33,716 bases of DNA from Bacteroidota bacterium. GTDB lineage: Bacteria; Bacteroidota; Bacteroidia; Chitinophagales; JADIYW01. A program made the translations under genes and the position numbers. Numbering within the stretch: position 1 is the stretch's first letter; each line of letters opens with the position of its first letter. A model generated the notes under the pieces. The model saw only the letters and a list, made by a program, of their open reading frames with translations, was not told the origin of the DNA and made no database searches. Below are positions 8,442 to 17,848 of the stretch, in pieces. The DNA lies in the NCBI GenBank assembly GCA_028288625.1, contig JAQBNI010000149.1, positions 1 through 33,716 on the forward strand, written 5' to 3'.

Positions 8442-9560
8442 TTATCTTTTTTTGATGTAGCCGAATAAGCCGTGTTCTTCACCGTATGGTCCGGCTGTAT
8501 AGAAGAGCTGATTTTGATCGCCCGTTGGCTGACCATTCACCGGGAATGAAAGCGCCCATAAACCATCGATAGAGATGGGATTAGTGCCATCTTTTAATTG
8601 TCCCTGGAATACACCTGATGAATCAAAAACGTTGATTCGTCCATCACCGAAATTTCCTACAAGAAGCATATTTGAACCAAGACCAAATCCATCGGGCGCT
8701 TTGGTAATTGCCCATGGAGAGTTAAGCGTTCCGGTGGAAGCAAAACGTTTTACTAAAGTACCATTTGGATTAAAAATATTGATGTATCCGTTTCCGGCTC
8801 CTTTTTCATCATCTTCATTATCCGGACCTAATTGCTTGGCATATGCTATGTATAATTTTCCATCGATATTCTGAATATTAAAAGGCGCAAAGCCCGCGGG
8901 TATGGTAGGATCCAAAAATAATTTTGTAAGAACGAGGTTGAAATCTTTATCAAATACATCTACACGATTTCCTTTAAAATTTGCCAGGTAAATGAAATTT
9001 TTATTGCCATCTGAGGGATCACTTGCCATTGCAATACCCTTATATACTGCGCTCAATAAAGATCTGTCTGCAACAGTAGTTGCGGACATACCTGAACTCC
9101 AGGCTAATACTTTACCGCCTTCTCCGGCAAAAATAAATTTATTCGCTCCGAAATCTGAAGTGCTGTTATATATAACTCCTGTCGGATCGCCATCTACTGT
9201 AACCGGCGCTAAAGCAGTTGCTCCGTTCCGGTCATATACTGTAGATACATTTTTATGGTTGGATGCGATCCATAAATATCCTGTTGGTCCGATGGCAATT
9301 CCCCATGCATTATTAAGGTTGCTGTCGATCCGCGCGGCACCGATTGCAGTATCAGCAACAAGCTTTACTTCCTGGTAACCGGTTGTTGTAGTTGTATTAT
9401 TATTGTCGCTGCTCTTCTTGCATCCCGAATTAACTGCTATACTCAGGAATAATAACCAGAATGCAAAAGGAGAAAAAATACCGTGAAATAATTTAGATGT
9501 CGTTTTTAAATCATCGTTTTTTTTAATTAACGATTGATTTCTTTGGTTGGATGCTTTCAT
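8442..9560 (-). CDS. TIGR03118 family beta-propeller lipoprotein (paralogue 1)
   Basis: 372 residues from the ATG at 9560. An in-frame ATG at 9584 would give 380, but it lies only ~7 nt after the predicted -7 element, so the inner start is preferred. A long charged N-region precedes a hydrophobic segment ending NSGCKKSS, a lipoprotein-like Cys. The body shows TIGR03118 features: VKLVADT, NAWGIAIGPTGYLWIASN, GDPTGVIYN, a GNRVDVFD block, FAPFNIQNIDGKLYIAYAK, GYINIFNPNGTLVKRFA and LNSPWAITKAP. These are strands of a beta-propeller of unknown function. The neighbour at 9684-10769 is a clear paralogue with matching blocks in the same order, so this is a tandem duplication. Confidence 0.88.
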   Translation of the reverse strand: MKASNQRNQSLIKKNDDLKTTSKLFHGIFSPFAFWLLFLSIAVNSGCKKSSDNNNTTTTTGYQEVKLVADTAIGAARIDSNLNNAWGIAIGPTGYLWIASNHKNVSTVYDRNGATALAPVTVDGDPTGVIYNSTSDFGANKFIFAGEGGKVLAWSSGMSATTVADRSLLSAVYKGIAMASDPSDGNKNFIYLANFKGNRVDVFDKDFNLVLTKLFLDPTIPAGFAPFNIQNIDGKLYIAYAKQLGPDNEDDEKGAGNGYINIFNPNGTLVKRFASTGTLNSPWAITKAPDGFGLGSNMLLVGNFGDGRINVFDSSGVFQGQLKDGTNPISIDGLWALSFPVNGQPTGDQNQLFYTAGPYGEEHGLFGYIKKR

Positions 9561-9591
9561 TTCTCTCAAATAATTGGTGAACAATATTTTA

Positions 9592-9647
9592 TAAAATTGG
9601 ACCCACCACAGCAGATGTGTGTTATATAACTTATTATAAATGTTATA
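9592..9647 (-). promoter_or_regulatory. Promoter with 21-nt-spaced direct repeats, upstream of TIGR03118 paralogue 1
   Basis: Read on the minus strand: TATAACA (9647-9641), 14 nt, TATAACA (9626-9620), 20 nt, then CAATTTTA (9599-9592), a weak -7 candidate. The inner repeat is part of the perfect palindrome GTTATATAAC (9621-9630). The 14- and 20-nt spacings equal those at the other two propeller promoters. Confidence 0.55.
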
Positions 9648-9683
9648 TCATTTGCAGGCGATGGGAGAGAATGAAAAAGATTT

Positions 9684-10769
9684 TTAATTTCTCTTTATAT
9701 AACCAAAGATGCCATATTCTTTATTGCGATGACCCGAAGTATAATATAATTTCTGATCTTTTACCGAATTATAATTTAAAGGAAATTCTAATGCGAGTAA
9801 CCCGGGAATAGTTAATGTGCCATCCCCATTCTTTAACTGTCCCTGATATGTACCATTCGGATTGAATACATTAATTTTTCCATCTCCAAAATTTCCAACC
9901 AGGATGGCATCTGCTACCTGACCAAATCCTGCAGGCGCCTGAACAATTCCCCATGGAGAATTCAGATTGCCTTCTGAAGCGAAGCGTTTTATAAAATACC
10001 CGTTTGGTGTAAAAACATTTATATACCCGTTTCCTGCTCCCGGATCATCAATATCATCATTCGGTCCTTTGAGTTTGGCATAAGTAACATATAATTTACC
10101 ATTGATATTTTTTATATTGAAGGGAGCAAATTCTTTCGGCAGTGTTCTGTCCTCAAATAATTTCGTAGTGACAGGATTAAAATTTTTATCAAATACATCG
10201 ATGTGATTCCCTTTAAAATTTGCAGCATATAAAAAGGTTTCACCCGCATCAGTTGCAATGGCAAGTCCTTTATACACTGCATTAGGATTGTTCACAACAA
10301 CTGTGGCAGAATTAGAGGAACCGCAGGAAGAAATGGTACCGTTTTCGCAGGCAAAAAGATATTTACTTACATCACCGGTAGCAGGAATCGCAAATGAAGA
10401 TGAATTGTTGTATACAATACCGGTAGGTTTTCCCTGCATACTTACACTCATCAATAACGGTTTTCCGTTTCCATCATAATTTGTACACTTGCTGTTCTTG
10501 TTAGAAGTGATCCAGAACTCACCGACAGGAGACATCGCAATACCCCATGGGTTTGTAATATTTTCATCCGTCCATGCTGCGTGATATTCCGATGCGTCTG
10601 CAACGAGTCTTACATCCTGGTAAGTTTTTGAATAAGACGGAATGGAATCCGGTGATGTAGGACGGTCTTTATTGCATCCGGAATTTGCCATCAGGCAGGA
10701 GAGCATAATGCGCAAAATAAAGGATCTTGAAAAAGACGGAATTTTTTTACTAAGTGTAGATAAGATCAT
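9684..10769 (-). CDS. TIGR03118 family beta-propeller lipoprotein (paralogue 2)
   Basis: 361 residues. A hydrophobic N-terminal segment ends LMANSGCNKD, a lipoprotein-like Cys near residue 32. Blocks shared with the neighbouring paralogue are VRLVADAS, NPWGIAMSPVGEFWITSN, GKPTGIVYN, GNHIDVFDKNFNPV, FAPFNIKNINGKLYVTYAK, GYINVFTPNG and LNSPWGI. They support the TIGR03118 family and a beta-propeller fold. It is predicted to be exported and lipid-anchored; no catalytic residues are recognisable. It has its own promoter (10794-10849). No hairpin terminator is visible between it and paralogue 1, so read-through is possible. Confidence 0.88.
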   Translation of the reverse strand: MILSTLSKKIPSFSRSFILRIMLSCLMANSGCNKDRPTSPDSIPSYSKTYQDVRLVADASEYHAAWTDENITNPWGIAMSPVGEFWITSNKNSKCTNYDGNGKPLLMSVSMQGKPTGIVYNNSSSFAIPATGDVSKYLFACENGTISSCGSSNSATVVVNNPNAVYKGLAIATDAGETFLYAANFKGNHIDVFDKNFNPVTTKLFEDRTLPKEFAPFNIKNINGKLYVTYAKLKGPNDDIDDPGAGNGYINVFTPNGYFIKRFASEGNLNSPWGIVQAPAGFGQVADAILVGNFGDGKINVFNPNGTYQGQLKNGDGTLTIPGLLALEFPLNYNSVKDQKLYYTSGHRNKEYGIFGYIKRN

Positions 10770-10793
10770 TTTTCATAGTTTGCTGGTACAAAG

Positions 10794-10849
10794 CAAATAT
10801 GCGCTGACTCGATTATACACTTGTTATAACACTTCTATAAAATGTTATA
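10794..10849 (-). promoter_or_regulatory. Promoter with 21-nt-spaced direct repeats, upstream of TIGR03118 paralogue 2
   Basis: Read on the minus strand: TATAACA (10849-10843), 14 nt, TATAACA (10828-10822), 20 nt, then CATATTTG (10801-10794), which differs from TAnnTTTG only in its first base. The start codon is 24 nt further on. The inner repeat is part of the palindrome TGTTATAACA (10822-10831). The outer flank CCTGCAAAT (10860-10852) also occurs in the paralogue 1 promoter. Confidence 0.6.
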
Positions 10850-10942
10850 CGATTTGCAGGTTTAATTAGTTAATGAGAGGATAAAATGAGATGATGGGTG
10901 AAGGAAAGAATTTGACAATCCGCTCATCATTTGTATTTGTAT

Positions 10943-11416
10943 CTAGCTTAGCTTTTTATATTTTGTACCTATATAATCCACAAAGTCTGCTTCTACGCCT
11001 TGTTTTCTGATAAAGGATTGTATTTGTGCGCGGTGATGGATCGAATGGTAGTTTAGCTGCAATGCGATATCCTGAGGTGCGGCAGCATAGGTGTTGCCGT
11101 CAAGACCAATAAACTGCACTTCGGTTGCCAGTTCCTCATCAGCTTTTGATTGTATATAATGCAGCCATGGTTGAAGGCTCTTATCCCATTGTGACTCCAA
11201 CTCGCCTATATTATACAACGGTTCCCACCAACTTAATTCATGGTGTTTCGGATCATTATTTACTCTCGCCATCCATTTATACTGGCAGTTGATCAAATGG
11301 CTGAATAGTTTTATACTTTCTGTTTTATCCGGAAGTTCTGCGATCTTTTCCAGTAATTTTTTATTGATGACATCATTGAATTTGAATGTATCGATCAAAT
11401 GTTGTTTCATTTCCAT
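10943..11416 (-). CDS. DinB-like (DinB/YfiT superfamily) protein
   Basis: 157 residues with the four-helix-bundle pattern of the DinB superfamily. The expected metal-binding histidines are visible: His40 in FSHLINCQYKW, and His124/His128 in NYHSIHHRAQI. Members are small cytoplasmic, often metal-bound proteins; some are thiol transferases (bacillithiol or mycothiol S-transferases) and many are uncharacterised. It lies 38 bp after pyrG on the same strand and could be read from the same transcript. The specific activity cannot be inferred. Confidence 0.85.
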   Translation of the reverse strand: MEMKQHLIDTFKFNDVINKKLLEKIAELPDKTESIKLFSHLINCQYKWMARVNNDPKHHELSWWEPLYNIGELESQWDKSLQPWLHYIQSKADEELATEVQFIGLDGNTYAAAPQDIALQLNYHSIHHRAQIQSFIRKQGVEADFVDYIGTKYKKLS

Positions 11417-11454
11417 ACAGAAAAATTACAATTCAAAATTTATAATTTAAAATT

Positions 11455-13089
<1,635 letters not shown>

Positions 13090-13155
13090 TTATTTTACAA
13101 ATGAGAAGATTTAAAAACGAAAATGCAATTCGAGGGTAAAACTTAATATGGGAAT

Positions 13156-13284
13156 GTAGTCGTAAGTCGATAGTCGTAAGTCATAAGACAAGAAATAAGT
13201 TAATCACTTAAGTTACAGAAAATACAAAAAGCAAAAATTACTTACGACTTACAACTTACGACTTATGACTTATGACTTATGACT
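13156..13284. repeat. Inverted array of GACTTAY-type short repeats
   Basis: The left arm (13156-13189) carries GTCGTAAGTCG and GTCGTAAGTCATAAG units. The right arm (13239-13284) carries the opposite orientation, CTTACGACTTACAACTTACG followed by three GACTTAT units. The arms are imperfectly complementary around a ~50-nt AT-rich centre, so a long hairpin could form. It fills most of the gap between pyrG and the upstream lipoprotein gene. A related unit (GTTACGACTTACGTC) occurs at about 19083-19097. Confidence 0.7.
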
Positions 13285-13285
13285 C

Positions 13286-13891
13286 CTATGGCTGCTTATC
13301 TCTTACTTTTACTTCAAATTTCTGATTGCCAATCGTGTAATGAAAGAATAATGCATCTTTTTCTTCCTTGCTCACTTCATATGCAAAGACCTTCGCGCGG
13401 TAAAAATCTTTTGGCGCCATTGTATCGAGATAGAATTTCTTGATATAGGACATATCAATTTCGGCGGAATCTGATTGCAGAAAATACATTTTCAGTGCAA
13501 AGCTCACATTACTGAATAAATATTTGGGATCGGAAGTGGTGAGATGACAGCTTTTTGTAAATGCGCCGACACGAAAGGGGTGATATGAAAAATTTTCTAC
13601 TCCGATATCCATGATATAGTAATCATAACCTTCGCCAATACTTGTTCCATCATCCTTCATCTGGTAAGTGATCGCATTGAAAACTGTTACTGTAACGCTA
13701 TCAGTTTTATCCTGGTGAATAAATTCTTCCTTGTATGCGTTTTCAGTTTTGTATTTGTAACGCTGTTCCTGTAACTGCTGTTCGGTGATGCCTTCCGGAA
13801 TGTGAATTTCACCTTCATTTTTTTCAAAATATTTACAGGATGAAATGAAAAGCGTAAGTGTAATCAGCAGTAGATATAATTTTATTTTCAT
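13286..13891 (-). CDS. Lipoprotein of unknown function
   Basis: 201 residues. The N-terminus (MKIKLYLLLITLTLFISSCK) is a lipoprotein signal with Cys19. The mature part is mainly beta-strand: DSVTVTVFNAITYQ, YDYYIMDIGVENFSYHPFRV, AEIDMSYIKKFYLDTMAPKD and FFHYTIGNQKFEVKV. The layout loosely recalls DUF4352/telokin-like lipoprotein domains, but I do not recognise the family with confidence. It lies 30 bp after the RNA methyltransferase gene and may share its transcript. Confidence 0.7.
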   Translation of the reverse strand: MKIKLYLLLITLTLFISSCKYFEKNEGEIHIPEGITEQQLQEQRYKYKTENAYKEEFIHQDKTDSVTVTVFNAITYQMKDDGTSIGEGYDYYIMDIGVENFSYHPFRVGAFTKSCHLTTSDPKYLFSNVSFALKMYFLQSDSAEIDMSYIKKFYLDTMAPKDFYRAKVFAYEVSKEEKDALFFHYTIGNQKFEVKVRDKQP

Positions 13892-13921
13892 CGGTTTGAT
13901 ATTTTCAGTTGATATATACTT

Positions 13922-15142
13922 TTAGTGGTCGGACGACTTGAAGTCGTGCTGATCACCTTCACTCTCACTTTCATTTTCACTCTCACTTTTCTGTTTCCTT
14001 CTTGTTCCTTCATACATTTCATAGATATAAAACAAGCAATCCAGTTTGCCGTTAACAACGGGATATTTTTTTGCAGGGCGCAATCCGAAATTTTTCATTC
14101 CCTCAAAATTATTGGAGATCACACAGCACGTATATCCTGTAAAATGTTGTTTGAACGCATCGCCGATCTGTTTATATAAAAGATCGATCTGGTAGGCTTC
14201 CATACGTTCGCCGTATGGTGGATTGATGATGAGTGTGCCGCTGCCCAATGGTGGGATCATCTTTTGAATGCTTGCTTCGCGTATCTCTATAAGATTTGAT
14301 AAGCCCGCATGCCTGACATTACTCTTTGCAGTAAAAACAGATTTTTTATTATTATCAGATCCGATAATTTTAAAAGAAAAATCGCGGATATCATTTTCTA
14401 AAACGGAGCAGAGATCATTAAATAAAGTCTTGTCATAATTCTTCCAGTTCTTAAAACAAAAATAATTACGGTCAAGGTTAGGTGCTTTGTTGATCGCCAT
14501 CGTTGCGGCTTCTATAACAATTGTTCCGCTGCCGCACATGGCGTCTAGAAAATGCGATTGCCGGTCCCACTTACTCATTAAAATTAATCCCGCTGCCAGC
14601 ACTTCGTTGATCGGTGCTATGGTTTGCTCAACGCGGTTGCCGCGCTGATGCAGAGAAGTTCCTGAGCTATCGAGCGAGATCGTTACTTTATCCCTGTTGA
14701 TATGAAGGTTGAATAAAATATCGGGATGCTGTGGATTTACATCAGGACGTTTATCATCATTAAATTTTCTAAACCTGTCGCAAATAGCATCTTTTAATTT
14801 AAGCGATGCAAATTGCGAGTGTGTGAAATATTCTGATTGAATTGTAAAATCGATGGCGAAGGTTTGGTCGAGATTAAAATAATCTTCCCATGGTATTCTC
14901 ATCGCGAAGCCATAAAGATCTTCCGGAGAAGTAGATTCAAATTCAAAAAGTGGTACCAATACTTTCAGGCAAGTGCGCAATTCGAGGTTGCAACGGTATA
15001 ACAATTCGAGATCGTAATCACAAACCACTGCACGCTTGATAATTTCGATATTTTTAGCTTTTAAACCTTCTAATTCTTCCGCCAGCACACCTTCCAGTCC
15101 CTGGAAAGTTTTACAGATCAGCTTGGTTTCAAATACATTCAC
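13922..15142 (-). CDS. THUMP-domain class I SAM-dependent RNA methyltransferase (RlmL/YpsC-like)
   Basis: 406 residues. The N-terminal ~160 residues are a ferredoxin-like/THUMP RNA-binding region (KTFQGLEGVLAEELEGL). The catalytic domain has FLDAMCGSGTIVIEAA (SAM-binding motif I) and INPPYGERM (the NPPY motif of N-methyltransferases). Relatives such as the RlmL N-terminal half and YpsC methylate a guanine N2 in 23S rRNA; the exact target here is not provable. The C-terminal ~25 residues are a low-complexity Ser/Glu tail (SESENESESEGDQ), coded by a near-perfect 18-nt tandem repeat (13961-13990). This is unlike the rest of the family and next to a perfect palindrome (13933-13947). Confidence 0.88.
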   Translation of the reverse strand: MNVFETKLICKTFQGLEGVLAEELEGLKAKNIEIIKRAVVCDYDLELLYRCNLELRTCLKVLVPLFEFESTSPEDLYGFAMRIPWEDYFNLDQTFAIDFTIQSEYFTHSQFASLKLKDAICDRFRKFNDDKRPDVNPQHPDILFNLHINRDKVTISLDSSGTSLHQRGNRVEQTIAPINEVLAAGLILMSKWDRQSHFLDAMCGSGTIVIEAATMAINKAPNLDRNYFCFKNWKNYDKTLFNDLCSVLENDIRDFSFKIIGSDNNKKSVFTAKSNVRHAGLSNLIEIREASIQKMIPPLGSGTLIINPPYGERMEAYQIDLLYKQIGDAFKQHFTGYTCCVISNNFEGMKNFGLRPAKKYPVVNGKLDCLFYIYEMYEGTRRKQKSESENESESEGDQHDFKSSDH

Positions 15143-15175
15143 GGTTCAAAAATACGCTTTCAATTTTATATATTT

Positions 15176-15997
15176 ATGCGGATGGAAGACGACCTGCATA
15201 AGCATACAGAATTAATGAAGCTGCAGCACATTCTGAATGATGAAAAGAATGAATTTGGCTTTTTGAAACAGCTGGAAGAACAGCAGCTGGCTGCGTTGCG
15301 GATCAGGATCTCTGAAACAATGCAGCTGGAGCAATCAGCAGTGTGGAGCAAGGTGGCGAAGGTAACCACGTTTATGCCGAATTTAGTGAATGCAAAGGTT
15401 GCAGAGACGATACTCGATCCGATGATCACTGCGAATATTACTTATTATGTTCCGATAAAGGAAGCTATTGGAATTATCAGGTATTTATCTGTACCATTCA
15501 TGGCAAAGGTTGCTGAACAATTAATTCCGGAAAGATGTGTGGAGTTGATCAATGCACTGTCGATGGATGTGATGAAAAAACTTGTTGCGCAGTTATTGAA
15601 AACAAAAAGCCATTTTACTTTGGCAGGATTTGTTGATGTTACAGAGAAGAAAAAAGTTTTGGAGCTATCCAATTACATTACTAAGGATGAAGACGTATTG
15701 CGAATCTCTCATTATGTTCAGAACAAAGATTACCTGGCAGATCTGGTTGAAGGGTTTTCGAATGGAAGATTAAGGTCATTAATTGAAACGAGTGTAGAGA
15801 TAGACCTTCATGAAGAAATAATTATTGTTGCATCGCATCTTCCGGAAAAACAATTAAAGAGAATCTCGGATATTTTGTATGATCTGCCTTTATCATCGCT
15901 GGATAAGCTGCTTCAAAAAACAACAGCATTAAAACTCGACGACCAATTAAAAATTATAAAAGATACATTGCTTAAACAATTGAACATTCAACAATGA
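15176..15997 (+). CDS. All-helical repeat protein of unknown function
   Basis: 273 residues, no signal peptide or membrane segment. I do not recognise the family. The first ~45 residues are charged and probably coiled-coil (LMKLQHILNDEKNEFGFLKQ). From ~85 on there are successive ~20-24-residue helical units with a similar pattern, such as IIRYLSVPFMAKVAEQLIPE, CVELINALSMDVMKKLVAQL and LHEEIIIVASHLPEKQLKRI. This resembles the superhelical arrangement of the MgtE N-terminal or HEAT-like domains, and suggests a protein-interaction scaffold. Only 33 bp separate its start from the divergent RNA methyltransferase gene. An ATG two codons downstream is an alternative start. Confidence 0.65.
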   Translation: MRMEDDLHKHTELMKLQHILNDEKNEFGFLKQLEEQQLAALRIRISETMQLEQSAVWSKVAKVTTFMPNLVNAKVAETILDPMITANITYYVPIKEAIGIIRYLSVPFMAKVAEQLIPERCVELINALSMDVMKKLVAQLLKTKSHFTLAGFVDVTEKKKVLELSNYITKDEDVLRISHYVQNKDYLADLVEGFSNGRLRSLIETSVEIDLHEEIIIVASHLPEKQLKRISDILYDLPLSSLDKLLQKTTALKLDDQLKIIKDTLLKQLNIQQ

Positions 15998-16009
15998 ATA
16001 ATGTTTACT

Positions 16010-16110
16010 GTCATCCTCGCGCAAGCGGGGATCTCATTAATGTTAGCTGATATGTTTAAATGTTAGCAAACTGCAATATTCGTGAGATCCCCGATCAGGT
16101 CGGGGATGAC
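16010..16110. repeat. Imperfect hairpin (REP/MITE-like) element
   Basis: GTCATCCTCGCGCAAGCGGG then GATCTCA (16010-16036), and TGAGATCCCCGATC then AGGTCGGGGATGAC (16083-16110), are inverted copies around a 46-nt AT-rich centre. Each arm is also partly self-complementary. GTCATCC...GGGGATCTCA elements are common dispersed intergenic repeats. It lies between two plus-strand genes, and an apparent upstream extension of the oxidoreductase ORF reads through it. Confidence 0.8.
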
Positions 16111-16146
16111 GAACCACTTTACTCCATTATTTTTTTATATTTGTCC

Positions 16147-17778
16147 ATGAGTGAAACAAAATTATTTCAATCTTACAAGCAGAAGCCAAACATAGACGAA
16201 CACTATGATGTGATTTGCATTGGCTCTGGTTTAGGCAGCTTAACTACTGCTTCCATATTATCACGCAAAGGTATGAAGGTATTAGTTTGTGAAAAACATA
16301 CCACGCCCGGCGGTTACACGCATGTGTTTACACGTAATGATTACGAATGGGATGTAGGCTTGCATTACGTAGGTGATATGGAAAGAATGGGTTCATTGCT
16401 TCGGGTTGTGTTTGAATATATCACGGATAAAAATTTGAAGTGGGCAGATATGGGAGAGGTATATGATAAGATCATTATTAAGGACCGGGTGTATGAATAT
16501 TTAAAAGGATTGCAGCCATGGAAGGAACGCATGAAGGAATATTTTCCGGCTGAAAAAGATGCGCGTGCTATTGATAAGTATGTGGAGTTGTTGTTTGATG
16601 TAAATAAAACTTCCAAAGGATATTTCATGCAAAAAGCGTTGTGGGGTTTTGTCCAGTTTCTTGCATCTCCATTTTTGGGGAGGGGATATGAAAAATTTTC
16701 TAAGAGGACAACAAAGGAAGTACTGGATGAAATATCGGAAAATGAAGAATTGAAAGCAGTTCTGTCTGCGCAGTTTGGCGATTATGGTATGCCACCGTCA
16801 AAGAGCAGTTTTGTTATTCATGCTGCAGTTGCGCTGCATTACATGAATGGTGGGTTTTATCCTGTTGGTGGTTCGGAGGAAATTTTCAATACCATTGCAC
16901 CAAGTATTTTAGCATCAGGCGGAAATATATTGATCGGTGCCGGAGTTAAAGAAATTTTAATTGAAAATGGTGTTGCAAAAGGCGTGGTGATGGAGGATGA
17001 AAAAGTGATCAAAGGTGATGTGGTAGTGAGCGGTGCAGGAGTTCATATTACGTACAATAATTTAATTCCACAGCAAGACAAGTTCAGGATAAAGCATATG
17101 GATGAAGCAATAAAACTGCCCCAATCGTATGGACATTTGAGCTTGTATATTGGATTAAAGCACACTGCTGAGGAATTGGATCTGCCTAAAGCTAATTACT
17201 GGATCTATCCGAATGGAACAGATCATGATAAAGCAATCGATCTTTTCCTGCTGGATTATAACAATGAATTTCCTGTCGTGTACATTTCATTTCCGGCTTC
17301 AAAAAACCCTTTGTTTACAGAAAAATATCCGGGTCGCTCCACTATAGAAATTATCACCGTTGCGAAATACGACTGGTTCAAAGACTGGGAAGGAACGAAG
17401 TGGAAAAAAAGAGGAGAGGTGTATGATGCTTTAAAAGAAAAATTTGCGCAGCGTTTGTTGGAATTTTTGTACAAATATGAGCCGCAGGTGAAAGGTAAGA
17501 TCGATCATTATGAATTATCGACACCCATTACAACAAAACATTTTTGCAATTATTTAAACGGCGAGATCTATGGATTGGATCACGATCCTAATAGATTTGC
17601 AAAAGATTTTCTCAGACCACACACACCAATTAAAAATTTATTTCTCACGGGTCAGGACATTGTAACTGTCGGCATTGCCGGCGCATTGATGAGCGGCGTG
17701 TTGACTGCGAGTACAATTACGAAGAGTAATATTGTGGGAGAGATTACGAAGGCGATGAAGGAAAATGCTGCTGAGTAA
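16147..17778 (+). CDS. RetSat/CrtI-like FAD-dependent oxidoreductase (phytoene desaturase superfamily)
   Basis: 543 residues from the ATG at 16147. The frame is open back to 16060, but that extension is translated from the hairpin repeat and is rejected. The N-terminus has YDVICIGSGLGSLTTASILS (residues 20-39) and then CEKHTTPGGYTHVF, the FAD-binding signature of carotenoid desaturase/isomerase and retinol saturase-type enzymes. The C-terminus has FLTGQDIVTVGIAGALMSG, the second flavin-contact block. The substrate is likely a polyene or other hydrophobic lipid, but no carotenoid genes are nearby. A TATATTTG -7-like element ends 3 nt before the ATG; if used, the mRNA would be nearly leaderless. 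The length is normal for the family. Confidence 0.85.
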   Translation: MSETKLFQSYKQKPNIDEHYDVICIGSGLGSLTTASILSRKGMKVLVCEKHTTPGGYTHVFTRNDYEWDVGLHYVGDMERMGSLLRVVFEYITDKNLKWADMGEVYDKIIIKDRVYEYLKGLQPWKERMKEYFPAEKDARAIDKYVELLFDVNKTSKGYFMQKALWGFVQFLASPFLGRGYEKFSKRTTKEVLDEISENEELKAVLSAQFGDYGMPPSKSSFVIHAAVALHYMNGGFYPVGGSEEIFNTIAPSILASGGNILIGAGVKEILIENGVAKGVVMEDEKVIKGDVVVSGAGVHITYNNLIPQQDKFRIKHMDEAIKLPQSYGHLSLYIGLKHTAEELDLPKANYWIYPNGTDHDKAIDLFLLDYNNEFPVVYISFPASKNPLFTEKYPGRSTIEIITVAKYDWFKDWEGTKWKKRGEVYDALKEKFAQRLLEFLYKYEPQVKGKIDHYELSTPITTKHFCNYLNGEIYGLDHDPNRFAKDFLRPHTPIKNLFLTGQDIVTVGIAGALMSGVLTASTITKSNIVGEITKAMKENAAE

Positions 17779-17802
17779 ACTCTATATTTTTATTATAAAA
17801 GA

Positions 17803-17832
17803 AGCCGCTTAATAAAGCGGCTTTTTAATTTT
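17803..17832 (+). terminator. Intrinsic terminator after the RetSat-like gene
   Basis: AGCCGCTT (17803-17810) and AAGCGGCT (17815-17822) form a perfect 8-bp stem with a 4-nt loop, followed by a T-rich tract. An A-rich run precedes it, so it could also serve the convergent minus-strand pseudogene that ends at 17849. Confidence 0.85.
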
Positions 17833-17848
17833 TTACTACTGTTGTTTT

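Noticed and set aside
13156-13284. Short repeated units considered as a CRISPR array
   Set aside because: The units are 7-10 nt, adjacent and inverted, with no regular unique spacers and no cas genes nearby.
16060-16146. 29-codon N-terminal extension of the RetSat-like oxidoreductase
   Set aside because: It is read through the right arm of the hairpin repeat, and the family begins near the FAD motif, so the ATG at 16147 is preferred.
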